Source: Candidatus Aalborgiella aggregata
Lineage (GTDB): Bacteria > Pseudomonadota > Gammaproteobacteria > Burkholderiales > Burkholderiaceae_C
Length of the DNA: 64,000 nucleotides
Direction: 5' to 3'
Assembly (NCBI GenBank): GCA_016705065.1
Contig: JADIYY010000004.1
Coordinates: 124,001 to 188,000 of the forward strand
Position numbers and translations under genes: made by a program. Below the pieces are notes generated by a model. The model saw only the letters and a program-made list of their open reading frames with translations, did no database searches and was not told the origin of the DNA. Shown here in pieces: positions 52,562 through 60,885 of the stretch. Each line of letters starts with the position of its first letter. Position 1 is the stretch's first letter.

Positions 52562-53191
52562 TTAAGGCCGTTTGGCTATGACCTGGTCAATCAATCCATA
52601 ATTCTTCGCTTCATCGGCACTCATGAAGTAATCACGCTCAACATCTTGCTCAATTTTTGCCAATGTCTGACCAGTCCGTTCAGCCAAAATTTTATTCAGC
52701 TGTTCGCGGGTCTTCAAAATTTCACGCGCATGTATTTCAATATCCGTTGCTTGTCCACGCGCACCACCTGAAGGTTGGTGAATCATGATATTGGAATTCG
52801 GCAATGAGAATCGTTTTCCTTTTGCACCTGCTGCCAGCAAAAATGCACCCATGCTTGCCGCCATTCCAGTACAGAGGGTAGAAACCTCCGGCTTAATGAA
52901 ATTCATGGTGTCGAATATCGCCAACCCCGCGCTCACAGATCCACCTGGCGAATTGATATAAAGTGAAATGTCCTTATCAGGATTTTCGCTTTCTAAAAAA
53001 AGCAACTGTGCCACGACCAAATTGGCCATGTAATCTTCCACGGGACCAACCAAGAAAATGACCCGCTCCTTGAGTAGACGTGAATAAATATCGTACGAAC
53101 GTTCACCGCGTCCCGATTGTTCAACCACCATCGGCACCAAACCTAAGTTCTGAATAGTCTTTGTTGAAGTTTGGTTATAAATTTCGCTCAT
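52562..53191 (-). CDS. clpP: ATP-dependent Clp protease proteolytic subunit ClpP
   Basis: 209 aa, standard size. Catalytic Ser113 in GMAASMGA and His138 in MIHQPSGG, with the Asp in the C-terminal ERDYFMSADEA region (about residue 187). Forms the 14-mer chamber served by ClpX. It is preceded by a 195-bp gap holding a strong stem-loop and followed by clpX. Confidence 0.97.
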   Translation of the reverse strand: MSEIYNQTSTKTIQNLGLVPMVVEQSGRGERSYDIYSRLLKERVIFLVGPVEDYMANLVVAQLLFLESENPDKDISLYINSPGGSVSAGLAIFDTMNFIKPEVSTLCTGMAASMGAFLLAAGAKGKRFSLPNSNIMIHQPSGGARGQATDIEIHAREILKTREQLNKILAERTGQTLAKIEQDVERDYFMSADEAKNYGLIDQVIAKRP

Positions 53192-53283
53192 ATCGATTCC
53201 TAAAAAACAGAGGGATTACTCGGATAGCCACGCAAGACACGGATGCCACCTAACTTTTAGCATAATGTACACAATAAATGACT

Positions 53284-53323
53284 TGGGGTTTGTGCAGCCT
53301 GACTTCAAGCCCCACAAACCCCA
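53284..53323. other. Stem-loop between tig and clpP
   Basis: TGGGGTTTGTG and CACAAACCCCA form a perfect 11-bp stem around an 18-base loop. There is no T-tract on either side, so it is not a standard terminator. It may stabilise or attenuate the tig-clpP transcript. Confidence 0.5.
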
Positions 53324-53386
53324 GTATTTATCAAAAAAGCAACGAAATCCGATTCAGCAGAATGCTGTCAATCGGTGGTGATCACT

Positions 53387-54697
53387 CTAATTCTGAGCCA
53401 TCAACTCATCAAATGATGTTGATTTTTCAGTTACTTGCGCCTTAGAAAGCACAAAGTTGGTTACATTGTTTTCTACAACAATCGCCTCTACTTCTGCCAT
53501 GCGATTTTTGTCGCTGCCATACCAACGAATCACATCCATCGGTTTTTCATAACTTGCAGCCAATTCTTCAATATGGCCAGACACTTGCTCAGGTTTTGCG
53601 TGTAAATCATTGGTTTTAACCAACTCTGCAACAACCAAACCCAGTCGCACACGACGTTCAGCTTGCTGCTGGAAAATATCTTCTGGTATAGGCATTTTCT
53701 CGAAATCTTTAACGCCACGCTGCTTCAAATCAGTACGCGCCCCTTCTACCAAACGTTCAATTTCCGCTTTAACGCTGGCTTTAGGCAGTTCTAACTCTGC
53801 TTTTCCAACCAACGCATCCATGACTGCTTGCTTGTTTTTTGCCATTAAACGAGCTTTGACTTCACGCTCTAAGTTCTTTTTGATATCTGAACGCAATCCA
53901 GCAACAGTTGCATCGGCAATGCCGAGTGATTTAGCCAGTGAATCGTTGACTTCAGGTAAATGTGATGCTTCAATTTTTTTAACTGTTAACAGGAAATCTG
54001 CTGTTTTACCGGCTACATCTTTGCCATGGTAATCAGCGGGGAAAGCCAAAGGAAACGTTTTGCTTTCGCCAGATTTCATTCCCCGAGTGGCGTCTTCAAA
54101 TTCTTTAAGCATCTGCCCTTCACCCACGATGAACTGAAATGCCTCGGCTTTACCGCCATTGAACAATTCGCCATCAATTTTCCCTTCAAAATCAACAGTG
54201 ACTCGATCACCGTCAACTGCAGCAGAATCCAAACCTCGTTGTGCAAAAGTGCGTCTTTGTTTACGCAATATATCTAAAGTTTTATCAACAGCAGAATCAT
54301 CTACTTGAGCCGATAATTTTTCAACTGTGGCACTGCTTAAATCGCCAATCTTGACTTCAGGAAAGACTTCAAAAACCGCATCAAATGTCAACTGTCCTTC
54401 TGGTGCATTTTCAGTTTCAGTGATTTTGGGTTGACCCGCGACACGCAATTTCGCATCAAATGCAGCTTGCGCAAAGGCTTCACCGACCTTGTCATTCATC
54501 ACTTCGTAATGGACAGAATACCCATACTGTTGCGCTACGACGTTCATAGGAACTTTACCTGGGCGGAACCCGTTCATTTTGACCGTACGTGCTATTTTTT
54601 TAAGCCGAGTCTCGACCTCAGTAGATACCACACTGGCAGGTATTGACAAAACGATTTTGCGCTCTAATTTTTCTAAAGTTTCTACGGTTACTGACAT
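53387..54697 (-). CDS. tig: Trigger factor
   Basis: 436 aa ribosome-bound chaperone and prolyl isomerase. The N-terminal ribosome-binding domain carries GFRPGKVPMNVVAQQYG (44-60) with the signature Gly-Phe-Arg-x-Gly-Lys. The PPIase (FKBP) domain has VTVDFEGKIDGELFNGGKAE near residue 168, and the C-terminal helical cradle follows. It heads the tig-clpP-clpX-lon run on the minus strand, just downstream of tRNA-Leu. Confidence 0.96.
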   Translation of the reverse strand: MSVTVETLEKLERKIVLSIPASVVSTEVETRLKKIARTVKMNGFRPGKVPMNVVAQQYGYSVHYEVMNDKVGEAFAQAAFDAKLRVAGQPKITETENAPEGQLTFDAVFEVFPEVKIGDLSSATVEKLSAQVDDSAVDKTLDILRKQRRTFAQRGLDSAAVDGDRVTVDFEGKIDGELFNGGKAEAFQFIVGEGQMLKEFEDATRGMKSGESKTFPLAFPADYHGKDVAGKTADFLLTVKKIEASHLPEVNDSLAKSLGIADATVAGLRSDIKKNLEREVKARLMAKNKQAVMDALVGKAELELPKASVKAEIERLVEGARTDLKQRGVKDFEKMPIPEDIFQQQAERRVRLGLVVAELVKTNDLHAKPEQVSGHIEELAASYEKPMDVIRWYGSDKNRMAEVEAIVVENNVTNFVLSKAQVTEKSTSFDELMAQN

Positions 54698-54745
54698 GGT
54701 TTTCTCATTTCTTGATCAAAAAAAATTGTTTTTATTGCTTATCAA

Positions 54746-54832
54746 TGGTGCGCGGGGGGGGACTCGAACCCCCACATCCTTGCGGACGTCAGGACCTAAA
54801 CCTGGTGCGTCTACCAATTTCGCCACCCGCGC
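54746..54832 (-). tRNA. tRNA-Leu (UAG)
   Basis: Acceptor GCGCGGG/CCCGCGC, long variable arm, anticodon loop TTTAGGT giving UAG, T-loop GGTTCGAGTCC, encoded CCA. It sits 48 bases upstream of tig. Confidence 0.95.
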
Positions 54833-55088
54833 ATCGTCTAAGCAATAGAAAACATCAAATGAGCAGCTTATGCTTCACAAACTTGCTCGCAAAATTGGAT
54901 AACCTTCTATTCTAACCTGTCTACTTAATGGCCTTTTAGGCTAACCATTGAATCAGTTATCTTTCATGTTCAGAAGAACTGGTTCTAAATAATAGTGCGA
55001 TTCAGCTATGATGATGCGGATTGATTGACATTTTCAATACTGTTTAAGCTTCGACCTTAACTAAAATTAGCAAAATACACTGCTCAGC
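54833..55088 (+). other. Upstream region of the mla operon, nothing clear
   Basis: Together with tRNA-Leu this makes a gap of about 390 bases. No gene is seen. A small palindrome AGAAC-TG-GTTCT lies at 54975-54986, a TATGAT hexamer near 55010 and a TTGACA near 55025, but no properly spaced promoter pair could be fixed. The mla promoter must lie here. Confidence 0.35.
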
Positions 55089-55910
55089 ATGACTTCACCG
55101 CGCTCAACTCCTCTCGTTGAATTAAAAAACTTAACTTTTGGGTATGGTGAGCGTGTGATTCTGGACAATGTCTCTATGACCATTCCGCGCGGAAAAGTCA
55201 CTGCACTTATGGGTGCTTCTGGCGGTGGTAAAACCACCATATTACGCTTGATAGGGGGACAAAACAGAGCGCAATCGGGTCAGTTGCTATTCGACGGACA
55301 AGACGTCACTCCCATGAATCAGACCGAAATGTATGCCGCGCGCCGGCGCATGGGGATGCTGTTTCAATTTGGTGCTTTGTTTGCAGATTTATCAGTGTTT
55401 GAAAATGTGGCATTCCCGTTGCGAGAACACACCAATTTACCCAACACCTTGATTCGCGATATTGTGCTCATGAAACTCAATGCGGTAGGCTTACGTGGCG
55501 CACGCGATTTGATGCCCAGCGAAGTTTCTGGCGGTATGGCAAGACGCATCGCTTTGGCACGCGCAATCGCTCTTGATCCAGAATTGGTGATGTACGACGA
55601 ACCTTTTTCAGGCTTGGACCCCATCTCTCTCGGAATTGCCGCTCGTTTAATTCGAGAGCTCAATGACACAATGGGTTTAACCAGCATATTTGTATCACAC
55701 GAACTGGAACAAACCTTGGCCATTGCCGACCATGTCATTATTCTTGCCAACGGCAAAATAGCTGTTCAAGGTACTCCCGAGACAGTGCGTCAAAGCACTG
55801 ATCCATTGGTGCATCAATATGTCAATGCACTGCCTGATGGACCCGTGCGCTTCCATTACCCTGGGCCTTCCATTACAGAAGATTTTGCAAGCTTGGGAGT
55901 AGCAAAATGA
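55089..55910 (+). CDS. mlaF: Phospholipid ABC transporter ATP-binding protein MlaF
   Basis: 273 aa cytoplasmic ATPase of the Mla system, which moves phospholipids between the membranes to keep outer-membrane asymmetry. Walker A GASGGGKTTIL near residue 38, signature SGGMARRIALARAIAL near 145, and Walker B ELVMYDEPFSGLDP near 168. First gene of the operon; its stop overlaps the mlaE start. Confidence 0.95.
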   Translation: MTSPRSTPLVELKNLTFGYGERVILDNVSMTIPRGKVTALMGASGGGKTTILRLIGGQNRAQSGQLLFDGQDVTPMNQTEMYAARRRMGMLFQFGALFADLSVFENVAFPLREHTNLPNTLIRDIVLMKLNAVGLRGARDLMPSEVSGGMARRIALARAIALDPELVMYDEPFSGLDPISLGIAARLIRELNDTMGLTSIFVSHELEQTLAIADHVIILANGKIAVQGTPETVRQSTDPLVHQYVNALPDGPVRFHYPGPSITEDFASLGVAK

Positions 55911-56689
55911 ATTTGACTTGGCTCTCAAATCTTGGATACTCAACCCGCCGCCAAATGGCTGACATCGGTCATGGCGCGAAACTTTTTGCGCGTTTATTGA
56001 CCACCTTGGGCACAAGTTTGAAACGATTTGGCTTGATACGCGACCAAATTCATTTTTTAGGTAATTACTCGCTGGTCATCATTGCCATTTCTGGCTTGTT
56101 TGTGGGTTTTGTATTGGGTCTGCAAGGCTACTACACCTTGCAACGCTATGGATCCACAGAGGCATTGGGTTTGTTGGTAACCCTGAGCTTGGTTCGCGAA
56201 CTGGGACCCGTTGTCACAGCATTGCTCTTTGCAGGACGCGCTGGTTCGTCGCTGACTGCAGAGATCGGTTTGATGAAAGCTGGCGAGCAAATCAGCGTGC
56301 TTGAAATGATGGCGGTCGACCCTGTTAAACGCATTCTCGCACCGCGATTTTGGGCTGGCATCATCACCATGCCATTGTTGGCAGCTGTTTTCAGTGCCAT
56401 GGGCGTCATAGGCGGATGGGTCGTTGGGGTTTTGATGATTGGCATTGACTCTGGATCGTTTTGGAGTCAAATTCAGGGTGGTGTTGATGTTTGGAATGAC
56501 ATTGGCAATGGCGTCATCAAAAGTTTAGTTTTTGGCTTTTCGGTCACCTTTGTCGCACTCCTACAAGGGTTTGAAGCGCAGGCCACGCCAGAAGGAGTTT
56601 CAAGGGCAACGACACGTACCGTGGTGGTTGCCTCTTTAGCGGTATTGGGCTTGGATTTCATGCTGACAGCCATGATGTTCAGTATCTAG
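55907..56689 (+). CDS. mlaE: Phospholipid ABC transporter permease MlaE
   Basis: 260 aa inner-membrane permease with about five helices. The hallmarks are LVITALLFAGRAGSSLTAEIGLMKAGEQI-like (here VTALLFAGRAGSSLTAEIG near residue 104) and LEMMAVDPVKRILAPRFWAG, the coupling helix region. It partners MlaF, MlaD and MlaB. ATGA overlap with mlaF. Confidence 0.95.
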   Translation: MNLTWLSNLGYSTRRQMADIGHGAKLFARLLTTLGTSLKRFGLIRDQIHFLGNYSLVIIAISGLFVGFVLGLQGYYTLQRYGSTEALGLLVTLSLVRELGPVVTALLFAGRAGSSLTAEIGLMKAGEQISVLEMMAVDPVKRILAPRFWAGIITMPLLAAVFSAMGVIGGWVVGVLMIGIDSGSFWSQIQGGVDVWNDIGNGVIKSLVFGFSVTFVALLQGFEAQATPEGVSRATTRTVVVASLAVLGLDFMLTAMMFSI

Positions 56690-56726
56690 TCCGCCATCAA
56701 TTTAAGTAATGTGATAGGAACTTGAT

Positions 56727-57221
56727 ATGCAACGATCAAAAAATGATATCTGGGTAGGTTTATTTGTTTTACTGGGTGCAGCAGCCATACTTTTTTTGGC
56801 ATTGCAATCAGCAAATTTGCTGAGCTTAAGCTTCCAGCCCAATTACCGTGTCACAGCCTACTTTGACAATATTGGTGGCCTCAAACCGAAGGCAGCTTTG
56901 AAAAGTGCTGGCGTGGTCGTTGGACGCGTGGAATCAATCACATTCGACGATAAATCATTTCGAGCCAAAGTGACCCTGGCCATGGAAAGTCGCTACGCTT
57001 TCCCCAAAGACAGTTCTCTCAAAATTTTGACGTCTGGACTGTTAGGCGAACAATACATTGGCATTGAACCTGGCGCTGAAGAAAAGCTGCTTGCAAATGG
57101 CGACAAAATGTCTTCAACGCAATCTGCAGTCGTACTGGAGAATTTGATTGGTCAGTTTTTATACAGCAAAGCATCAGACGGTAGTAGCAACAGTTCTCCC
57201 GCCACTGCCCCAGGGAAATAA
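56727..57221 (+). CDS. mlaD: Phospholipid transport protein MlaD (MCE domain)
   Basis: 164 aa. One N-terminal anchor helix (IWVGLFVLLGAAAILFLAL) and one MCE domain (about 40-120, YFDNIGGLKPKAALKSAGVVVG; LLGEQYIGIEPG), forming the periplasmic hexameric ring. The tail is Ser/Ala-rich. Third gene of the operon, 37 bases after mlaE. Confidence 0.95.
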   Translation: MQRSKNDIWVGLFVLLGAAAILFLALQSANLLSLSFQPNYRVTAYFDNIGGLKPKAALKSAGVVVGRVESITFDDKSFRAKVTLAMESRYAFPKDSSLKILTSGLLGEQYIGIEPGAEEKLLANGDKMSSTQSAVVLENLIGQFLYSKASDGSSNSSPATAPGK

Positions 57222-57267
57222 AATCCGCATTGAGCTATAGTAATTTTCTACGTACGAATTGACTGTT

Positions 57268-58188
57268 ATGCCATATATGTCCAGAAATGCTATAAAATTC
57301 ATAGCAACTCAGGCAATAAATACGCTGGCTATAGCCTGTTTTTTCATAATTTCTGGATGTGCAACCCGTCCCAACGCGCACCCGCATGACCCATGGGAAT
57401 CGTACAACCGAGGTGTTGCCACATTCAATGATGAAATTGACGCCATTATTGCGAAGCCTTTGGCCACTGCGTATCAAAAGTTTGTTCCCAACCTGGTGCA
57501 AACCGGTATCCATAATTTCTTTAGCAATCTCGCTGACCCATGGACAGCCATCAACAGCGTGCTGCAACTCAAACCACAAGATGCGGTAGAGAGTGCCTTT
57601 CGTTTTGGGATCAATACATTTCTAGGATTTGGTGGCGTTTTAGATATCGCCAGCGAAATGCGCATAGAAAAACACAAATCAGATTTTGGACACACCTTGG
57701 GGTATTGGGGCGTTGGGCCTGGGCCCTATTTGGTCATACCGTTTTTAGGACCCTCGACATTCCGCGACACAGTTGCTTCTACTTTGATTGCCAAAGGGGA
57801 CTTGGTTTGGCAATTAGACAAAGTATCACAAAGAAATTCGTTGTATGGACTGCGATTGCTGGATCAACGTGCCAATGTGATGCGCAACACCAATGTGCTA
57901 GAAGCAGTGGCGCTTGATAAGTACACTTTCACACGGGATATCTTTTTGCAAATCCGACGCAACGAGGTATTTGATGGCAATCCACCAGAAGAAGCCGCAC
58001 CTTTGACAGAACCAGAACCGAAACCTGGATCACAGGCACCCCTTTCTGACGAAAAACCTGAACCAAGGTATGATCTGGAACCCGCTAAAGCCGAAGTCAC
58101 TGAATCCGCTGAACCAGCCAATCCGACCGAAGCCAAGCAGAAGGACAAATCTGAGACCCCGACGCTTATAGAAAAGCCTGTCAACTAA
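57268..58188 (+). CDS. mlaA: Outer-membrane phospholipid lipoprotein MlaA (VacJ)
   Basis: 306 aa from the ATG at 57268 (ATG 57277 and TTG 57259 are alternatives; no ribosome site decides). Lipobox ISGC with Cys31. The mature MlaA core follows: DPWESYNRGVATFND, NFFSNLADPWTAINSVLQ, GYWGVGPGPYLVIPFLGPSTFRD. It removes mislocalised phospholipid from the outer leaflet. A 70-residue Pro/Glu-rich tail is extra. Residues 8-29, including the whole hydrophobic core of the signal peptide (IKFIATQAINT, then AIACFFI), lie within a dispersed palindromic repeat. Confidence 0.92.
   Translation: MPYMSRNAIKFIATQAINTLAIACFFIISGCATRPNAHPHDPWESYNRGVATFNDEIDAIIAKPLATAYQKFVPNLVQTGIHNFFSNLADPWTAINSVLQLKPQDAVESAFRFGINTFLGFGGVLDIASEMRIEKHKSDFGHTLGYWGVGPGPYLVIPFLGPSTFRDTVASTLIAKGDLVWQLDKVSQRNSLYGLRLLDQRANVMRNTNVLEAVALDKYTFTRDIFLQIRRNEVFDGNPPEEAAPLTEPEPKPGSQAPLSDEKPEPRYDLEPAKAEVTESAEPANPTEAKQKDKSETPTLIEKPVN
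57288..57352 (+). repeat. Dispersed palindromic element, copy 7 (mlaA signal peptide)
   Basis: TGCTAT - 7 nt - ATAGCA, then CAGGCAATAAATACGC, GGCTATAGCC and a T-rich tail. Sense to mlaA; supplies the signal-peptide core. Confidence 0.85.
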
Positions 58189-58267
58189 AATGGTGTCCTC
58201 CCAATTCGATACCAAAACGTTATTGAACAGCGGTTATAGCCGCCTGTGTATTTTTAGAAAGCAAACC

Positions 58268-58918
58268 ATGATATTTCAGTCCAATCGACGCACATTCGTC
58301 GCACAAATCGCCAGTTTTGTAACTGCTGCGAGTGCCTTGAGCTTTTCGAATATTGCTTTTGCGGCGGATGAGGCAGCAGATGCTTTCATCAAACGCGTGT
58401 CAGATGAAGTCACGGAAACCATCAAAAATGACAAAGCGATACAAGGTGGTGATTTAAACAAGTTGTATGCCTTGGTCGACGCTAAGGTCATACCGCATGT
58501 CAATTTCAAGCGCATGACAGCTTCAGCAGTCGGCCCAGCTTGGCTAAAAGCGACACCCGACCAACAAAAGCAATTGCAAGATGAATTCAAAACATTGCTT
58601 CTGCGAATTTATGCTGGAGCTTTGACTGAAATTAACGATAAAACCATTTCATACAAACCCTTGCGCGCCAACCCAGATGACATGGAGGTGGTCGTCCGCA
58701 GTGAAGTGCGTGGAAAAGGTGAGCCCATTCAGTTGGACTATCGTTTGGAAAAAACCCCAGGCATTGGCGCTGGCTGGCGAATTTACAACATGAATGTCAT
58801 GGGTGTTTGGCTGATGGAAACTTACCGCAGCCAATTTTCACAGCAAATCAACGCCAGTGGTATTGATGGCTTGATCTCGAGCTTGAAATCCACCAATCAG
58901 AAATTGGCAAAGAAGTAA
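58268..58918 (+). CDS. mlaC: Phospholipid-binding protein MlaC
   Basis: 216 aa from the ATG at 58268; the frame is open upstream but this start gives a proper signal peptide (NRRTFVAQIASFVTAASAL, cleaved after AFA near 32). The mature protein is the Ttg2D/MlaC fold: FKRMTASAVGPAWLKATPDQQKQL near 80, and GWRIYNMNVMGVWLMETYRSQF near 170, lining the lipid pocket. Soluble periplasmic carrier between MlaA and MlaFEDB. Confidence 0.95.
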   Translation: MIFQSNRRTFVAQIASFVTAASALSFSNIAFAADEAADAFIKRVSDEVTETIKNDKAIQGGDLNKLYALVDAKVIPHVNFKRMTASAVGPAWLKATPDQQKQLQDEFKTLLLRIYAGALTEINDKTISYKPLRANPDDMEVVVRSEVRGKGEPIQLDYRLEKTPGIGAGWRIYNMNVMGVWLMETYRSQFSQQINASGIDGLISSLKSTNQKLAKK

Positions 58919-58960
58919 GAGTCGTATAAGTGCCATTCTGTGTCAAATTAAACTGTAAGA

Positions 58961-59260
58961 ATGACTGAAGCGATGACCAACGCAGCGCCAGAAGCTCTGA
59001 TTTTCCCCGACACCGTGACGCACAACGAGGCATCAGGATGTCTGGATTTATTGCGGTCGGGTGCGCAATCTTGGCAAGGCAACGATGTCCGAATTGACGC
59101 ATCTGCGCTCAATAAATTCGACTCTTCTGCATTGGCTGTTTTGCTGCAAATTAAAAGAGAAGTACAGTCTCTGGGCAAAAATCTCACCATTTTGGGTCTG
59201 CCCAAGCAACTCCAAGAATTGGCTAATTTATACGGCATTCAAAGCGTTTTAGAAAACTGA
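58961..59260 (+). CDS. mlaB: STAS-domain protein MlaB
   Basis: 99 aa. STAS fold with RIDASALNKFDSSALAVLLQIKRE near residue 46 (the conserved DSSALAVL phospho-site-like loop) and KNLTILGLPKQLQELANLYGI. It binds MlaF and regulates the complex. It lies 42 bases after mlaC. Confidence 0.9.
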   Translation: MTEAMTNAAPEALIFPDTVTHNEASGCLDLLRSGAQSWQGNDVRIDASALNKFDSSALAVLLQIKREVQSLGKNLTILGLPKQLQELANLYGIQSVLEN

Positions 59261-59306
59261 AGTCGTTTGAATAAGGCGACTAACAATCATCAATTGAGGA
59301 AATGAA

Positions 59307-59555
59307 ATGACCGCTGACGAGCTCAAATCCATCATCACGACTGGATTGCCATGCGACCATATTGCGCTAGAGGGTGATGGGCGGCATTGGTATGCCACCA
59401 TCGTTTCATCTGCGTTTGATGGCAAACGCTTGATTCAACGACATCAACAAGTCTATGCCACCTTGGGTAAGAAAATTCAAACAGACGAGGTGCATGCCTT
59501 GTCAATGAAGACTTTTACGCCAGCTGAGTGGCAATCGCAATCATCACACGCTTAA
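59307..59555 (+). CDS. ibaG: BolA/IbaG family protein
   Basis: 82 aa. The BolA fold is recognised by GDGRHWYATIVSSAFDGKRLIQRHQQVYATLG with the conserved His, then EVHALSMKTFTPAEW. Partners monothiol glutaredoxins in Fe-S handling. Its place between mlaB and murA is the same as ibaG (yrbA) in E. coli, which supports the name over bolA. AGGAAATGAAATG gives a ribosome site. Confidence 0.92.
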   Translation: MTADELKSIITTGLPCDHIALEGDGRHWYATIVSSAFDGKRLIQRHQQVYATLGKKIQTDEVHALSMKTFTPAEWQSQSSHA

Positions 59556-59589
59556 AAAGCCCGTACACAACAACATTTGAAAGTTCTCC

Positions 59590-60885
59590 TTGGATAAGTT
59601 AAGAATCACTGGCGGGATGCCATTAAACGGTGAGGTGCAAATTTCAGGCGCCAAAAATGCTGCCTTACCTGAACTCTGCGCAGCTTTATTGACTGCAGAA
59701 CCTGTCACATTGCAGAACGTACCTGGCTTGCATGACGTCGCGACCATGCTCAAATTGATTCGCAATATGGGTGTCACTGCTGAACGTGAAGTCAATCAGG
59801 CAGCTGGTGCAGAAATAGGTGTAGGTGCGATTCGCATTGATGCAAGTGCATTGACAGTCACAGAAGCACCCTACGATTTGGTAAAAACCATGCGTGCTTC
59901 TGTTTTAGCTCTGGGCCCTTTATTGGCGCGCTTTGGTAAAGCCACCGTGTCATTGCCTGGCGGCTGTGCCATTGGTTCGCGTCCTGTTGACCAACACATC
60001 AAAGGTCTGCAAGCCATGGGTGCGCATATCGTGGTCGAACACGGCTACATTTTGGCTTCTTTACCCGAAGGAAAAACCCGCATGCAAGGTGCGCACATCA
60101 CTACCGACATGGTGACAGTGACAGGCACAGAAAATTTCATGATGGCGGCCTGTTTGGCTGAAGGTGAAACCGTTTTAGAAAACGCCGCACAGGAACCTGA
60201 AATCACCGATTTGGCCGAGATGCTGATCAAGATGGGGGCCAAAATTGAAGGCCAAGGCACACGGCGCATCAAAATCACCGGTGTTGAAAAACTACATGGC
60301 TGTAACCACCAAGTTGTTGCCGACCGCATTGAGGCCGGCACATTTTTATGCGCCGTCGCTGCCACGGGCGGGGACGTGGTGTTGAAACATGGTCGTGTTG
60401 AACACTTGGATGCCGTGATTGACAAGCTTCGCGAAGCTGGCGTTACCGTTGAAGCCTTGACAGACGGCATTCATGTTCAGTCGCATGGTCGCCTTAAAGC
60501 ACAAGGATTTCGCACCACTGAATACCCGGGTTTTCCGACCGATATGCAAGCGCAATTCATGGCATTGAACGCGGTGTCAGAGGGAGCCTCTAAAGTGACT
60601 GAAACGATTTTTGAAAACCGTTTCATGCATGTCAATGAATTGGTGCGCTTGGGTGCACACATACAAATTGATGGCAAAACCGCTTTGGTAGATGGTGTCA
60701 CGCAGCTTTCCGGCGCAACCGTGCAAGCCACTGATTTGCGTGCTTCTGCTTGCTTGGTGATTGCTGGTTTGGTTGCCGATGGGGAAACCACCATTGAACG
60801 CATTTATCATTTAGACCGCGGTTACGACCAAATGGAAATCAAGTTACGCGGATTGGGTGCCAAGATTGAGCGACTTAAAGAATAA
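59590..60885 (+). CDS. murA: UDP-N-acetylglucosamine 1-carboxyvinyltransferase MurA
   Basis: 431 aa. First committed step of murein synthesis, transferring enolpyruvate from PEP. The start is TTG (MDKLRITGG). Active-site Lys22 and Asn23 (GAKNAAL) and Cys126 in LPGGCAIGSRPVDQH are present, so the fosfomycin-reactive cysteine is retained. RGYDQMEIKLRGLGA closes the protein. Follows ibaG by 34 bases and overlaps the next gene by up to 29 bases. Confidence 0.95.
   Translation: MDKLRITGGMPLNGEVQISGAKNAALPELCAALLTAEPVTLQNVPGLHDVATMLKLIRNMGVTAEREVNQAAGAEIGVGAIRIDASALTVTEAPYDLVKTMRASVLALGPLLARFGKATVSLPGGCAIGSRPVDQHIKGLQAMGAHIVVEHGYILASLPEGKTRMQGAHITTDMVTVTGTENFMMAACLAEGETVLENAAQEPEITDLAEMLIKMGAKIEGQGTRRIKITGVEKLHGCNHQVVADRIEAGTFLCAVAATGGDVVLKHGRVEHLDAVIDKLREAGVTVEALTDGIHVQSHGRLKAQGFRTTEYPGFPTDMQAQFMALNAVSEGASKVTETIFENRFMHVNELVRLGAHIQIDGKTALVDGVTQLSGATVQATDLRASACLVIAGLVADGETTIERIYHLDRGYDQMEIKLRGLGAKIERLKE

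Noticed and set aside
58226..58250. Small hairpin (GCGG-TTATAG-CCGC) between mlaA and mlaC as an eighth repeat copy
   Set aside because: It shares only a TATAGCC-like core with the repeat tail; the 19-bp hairpin and AGGCAAT block are absent.
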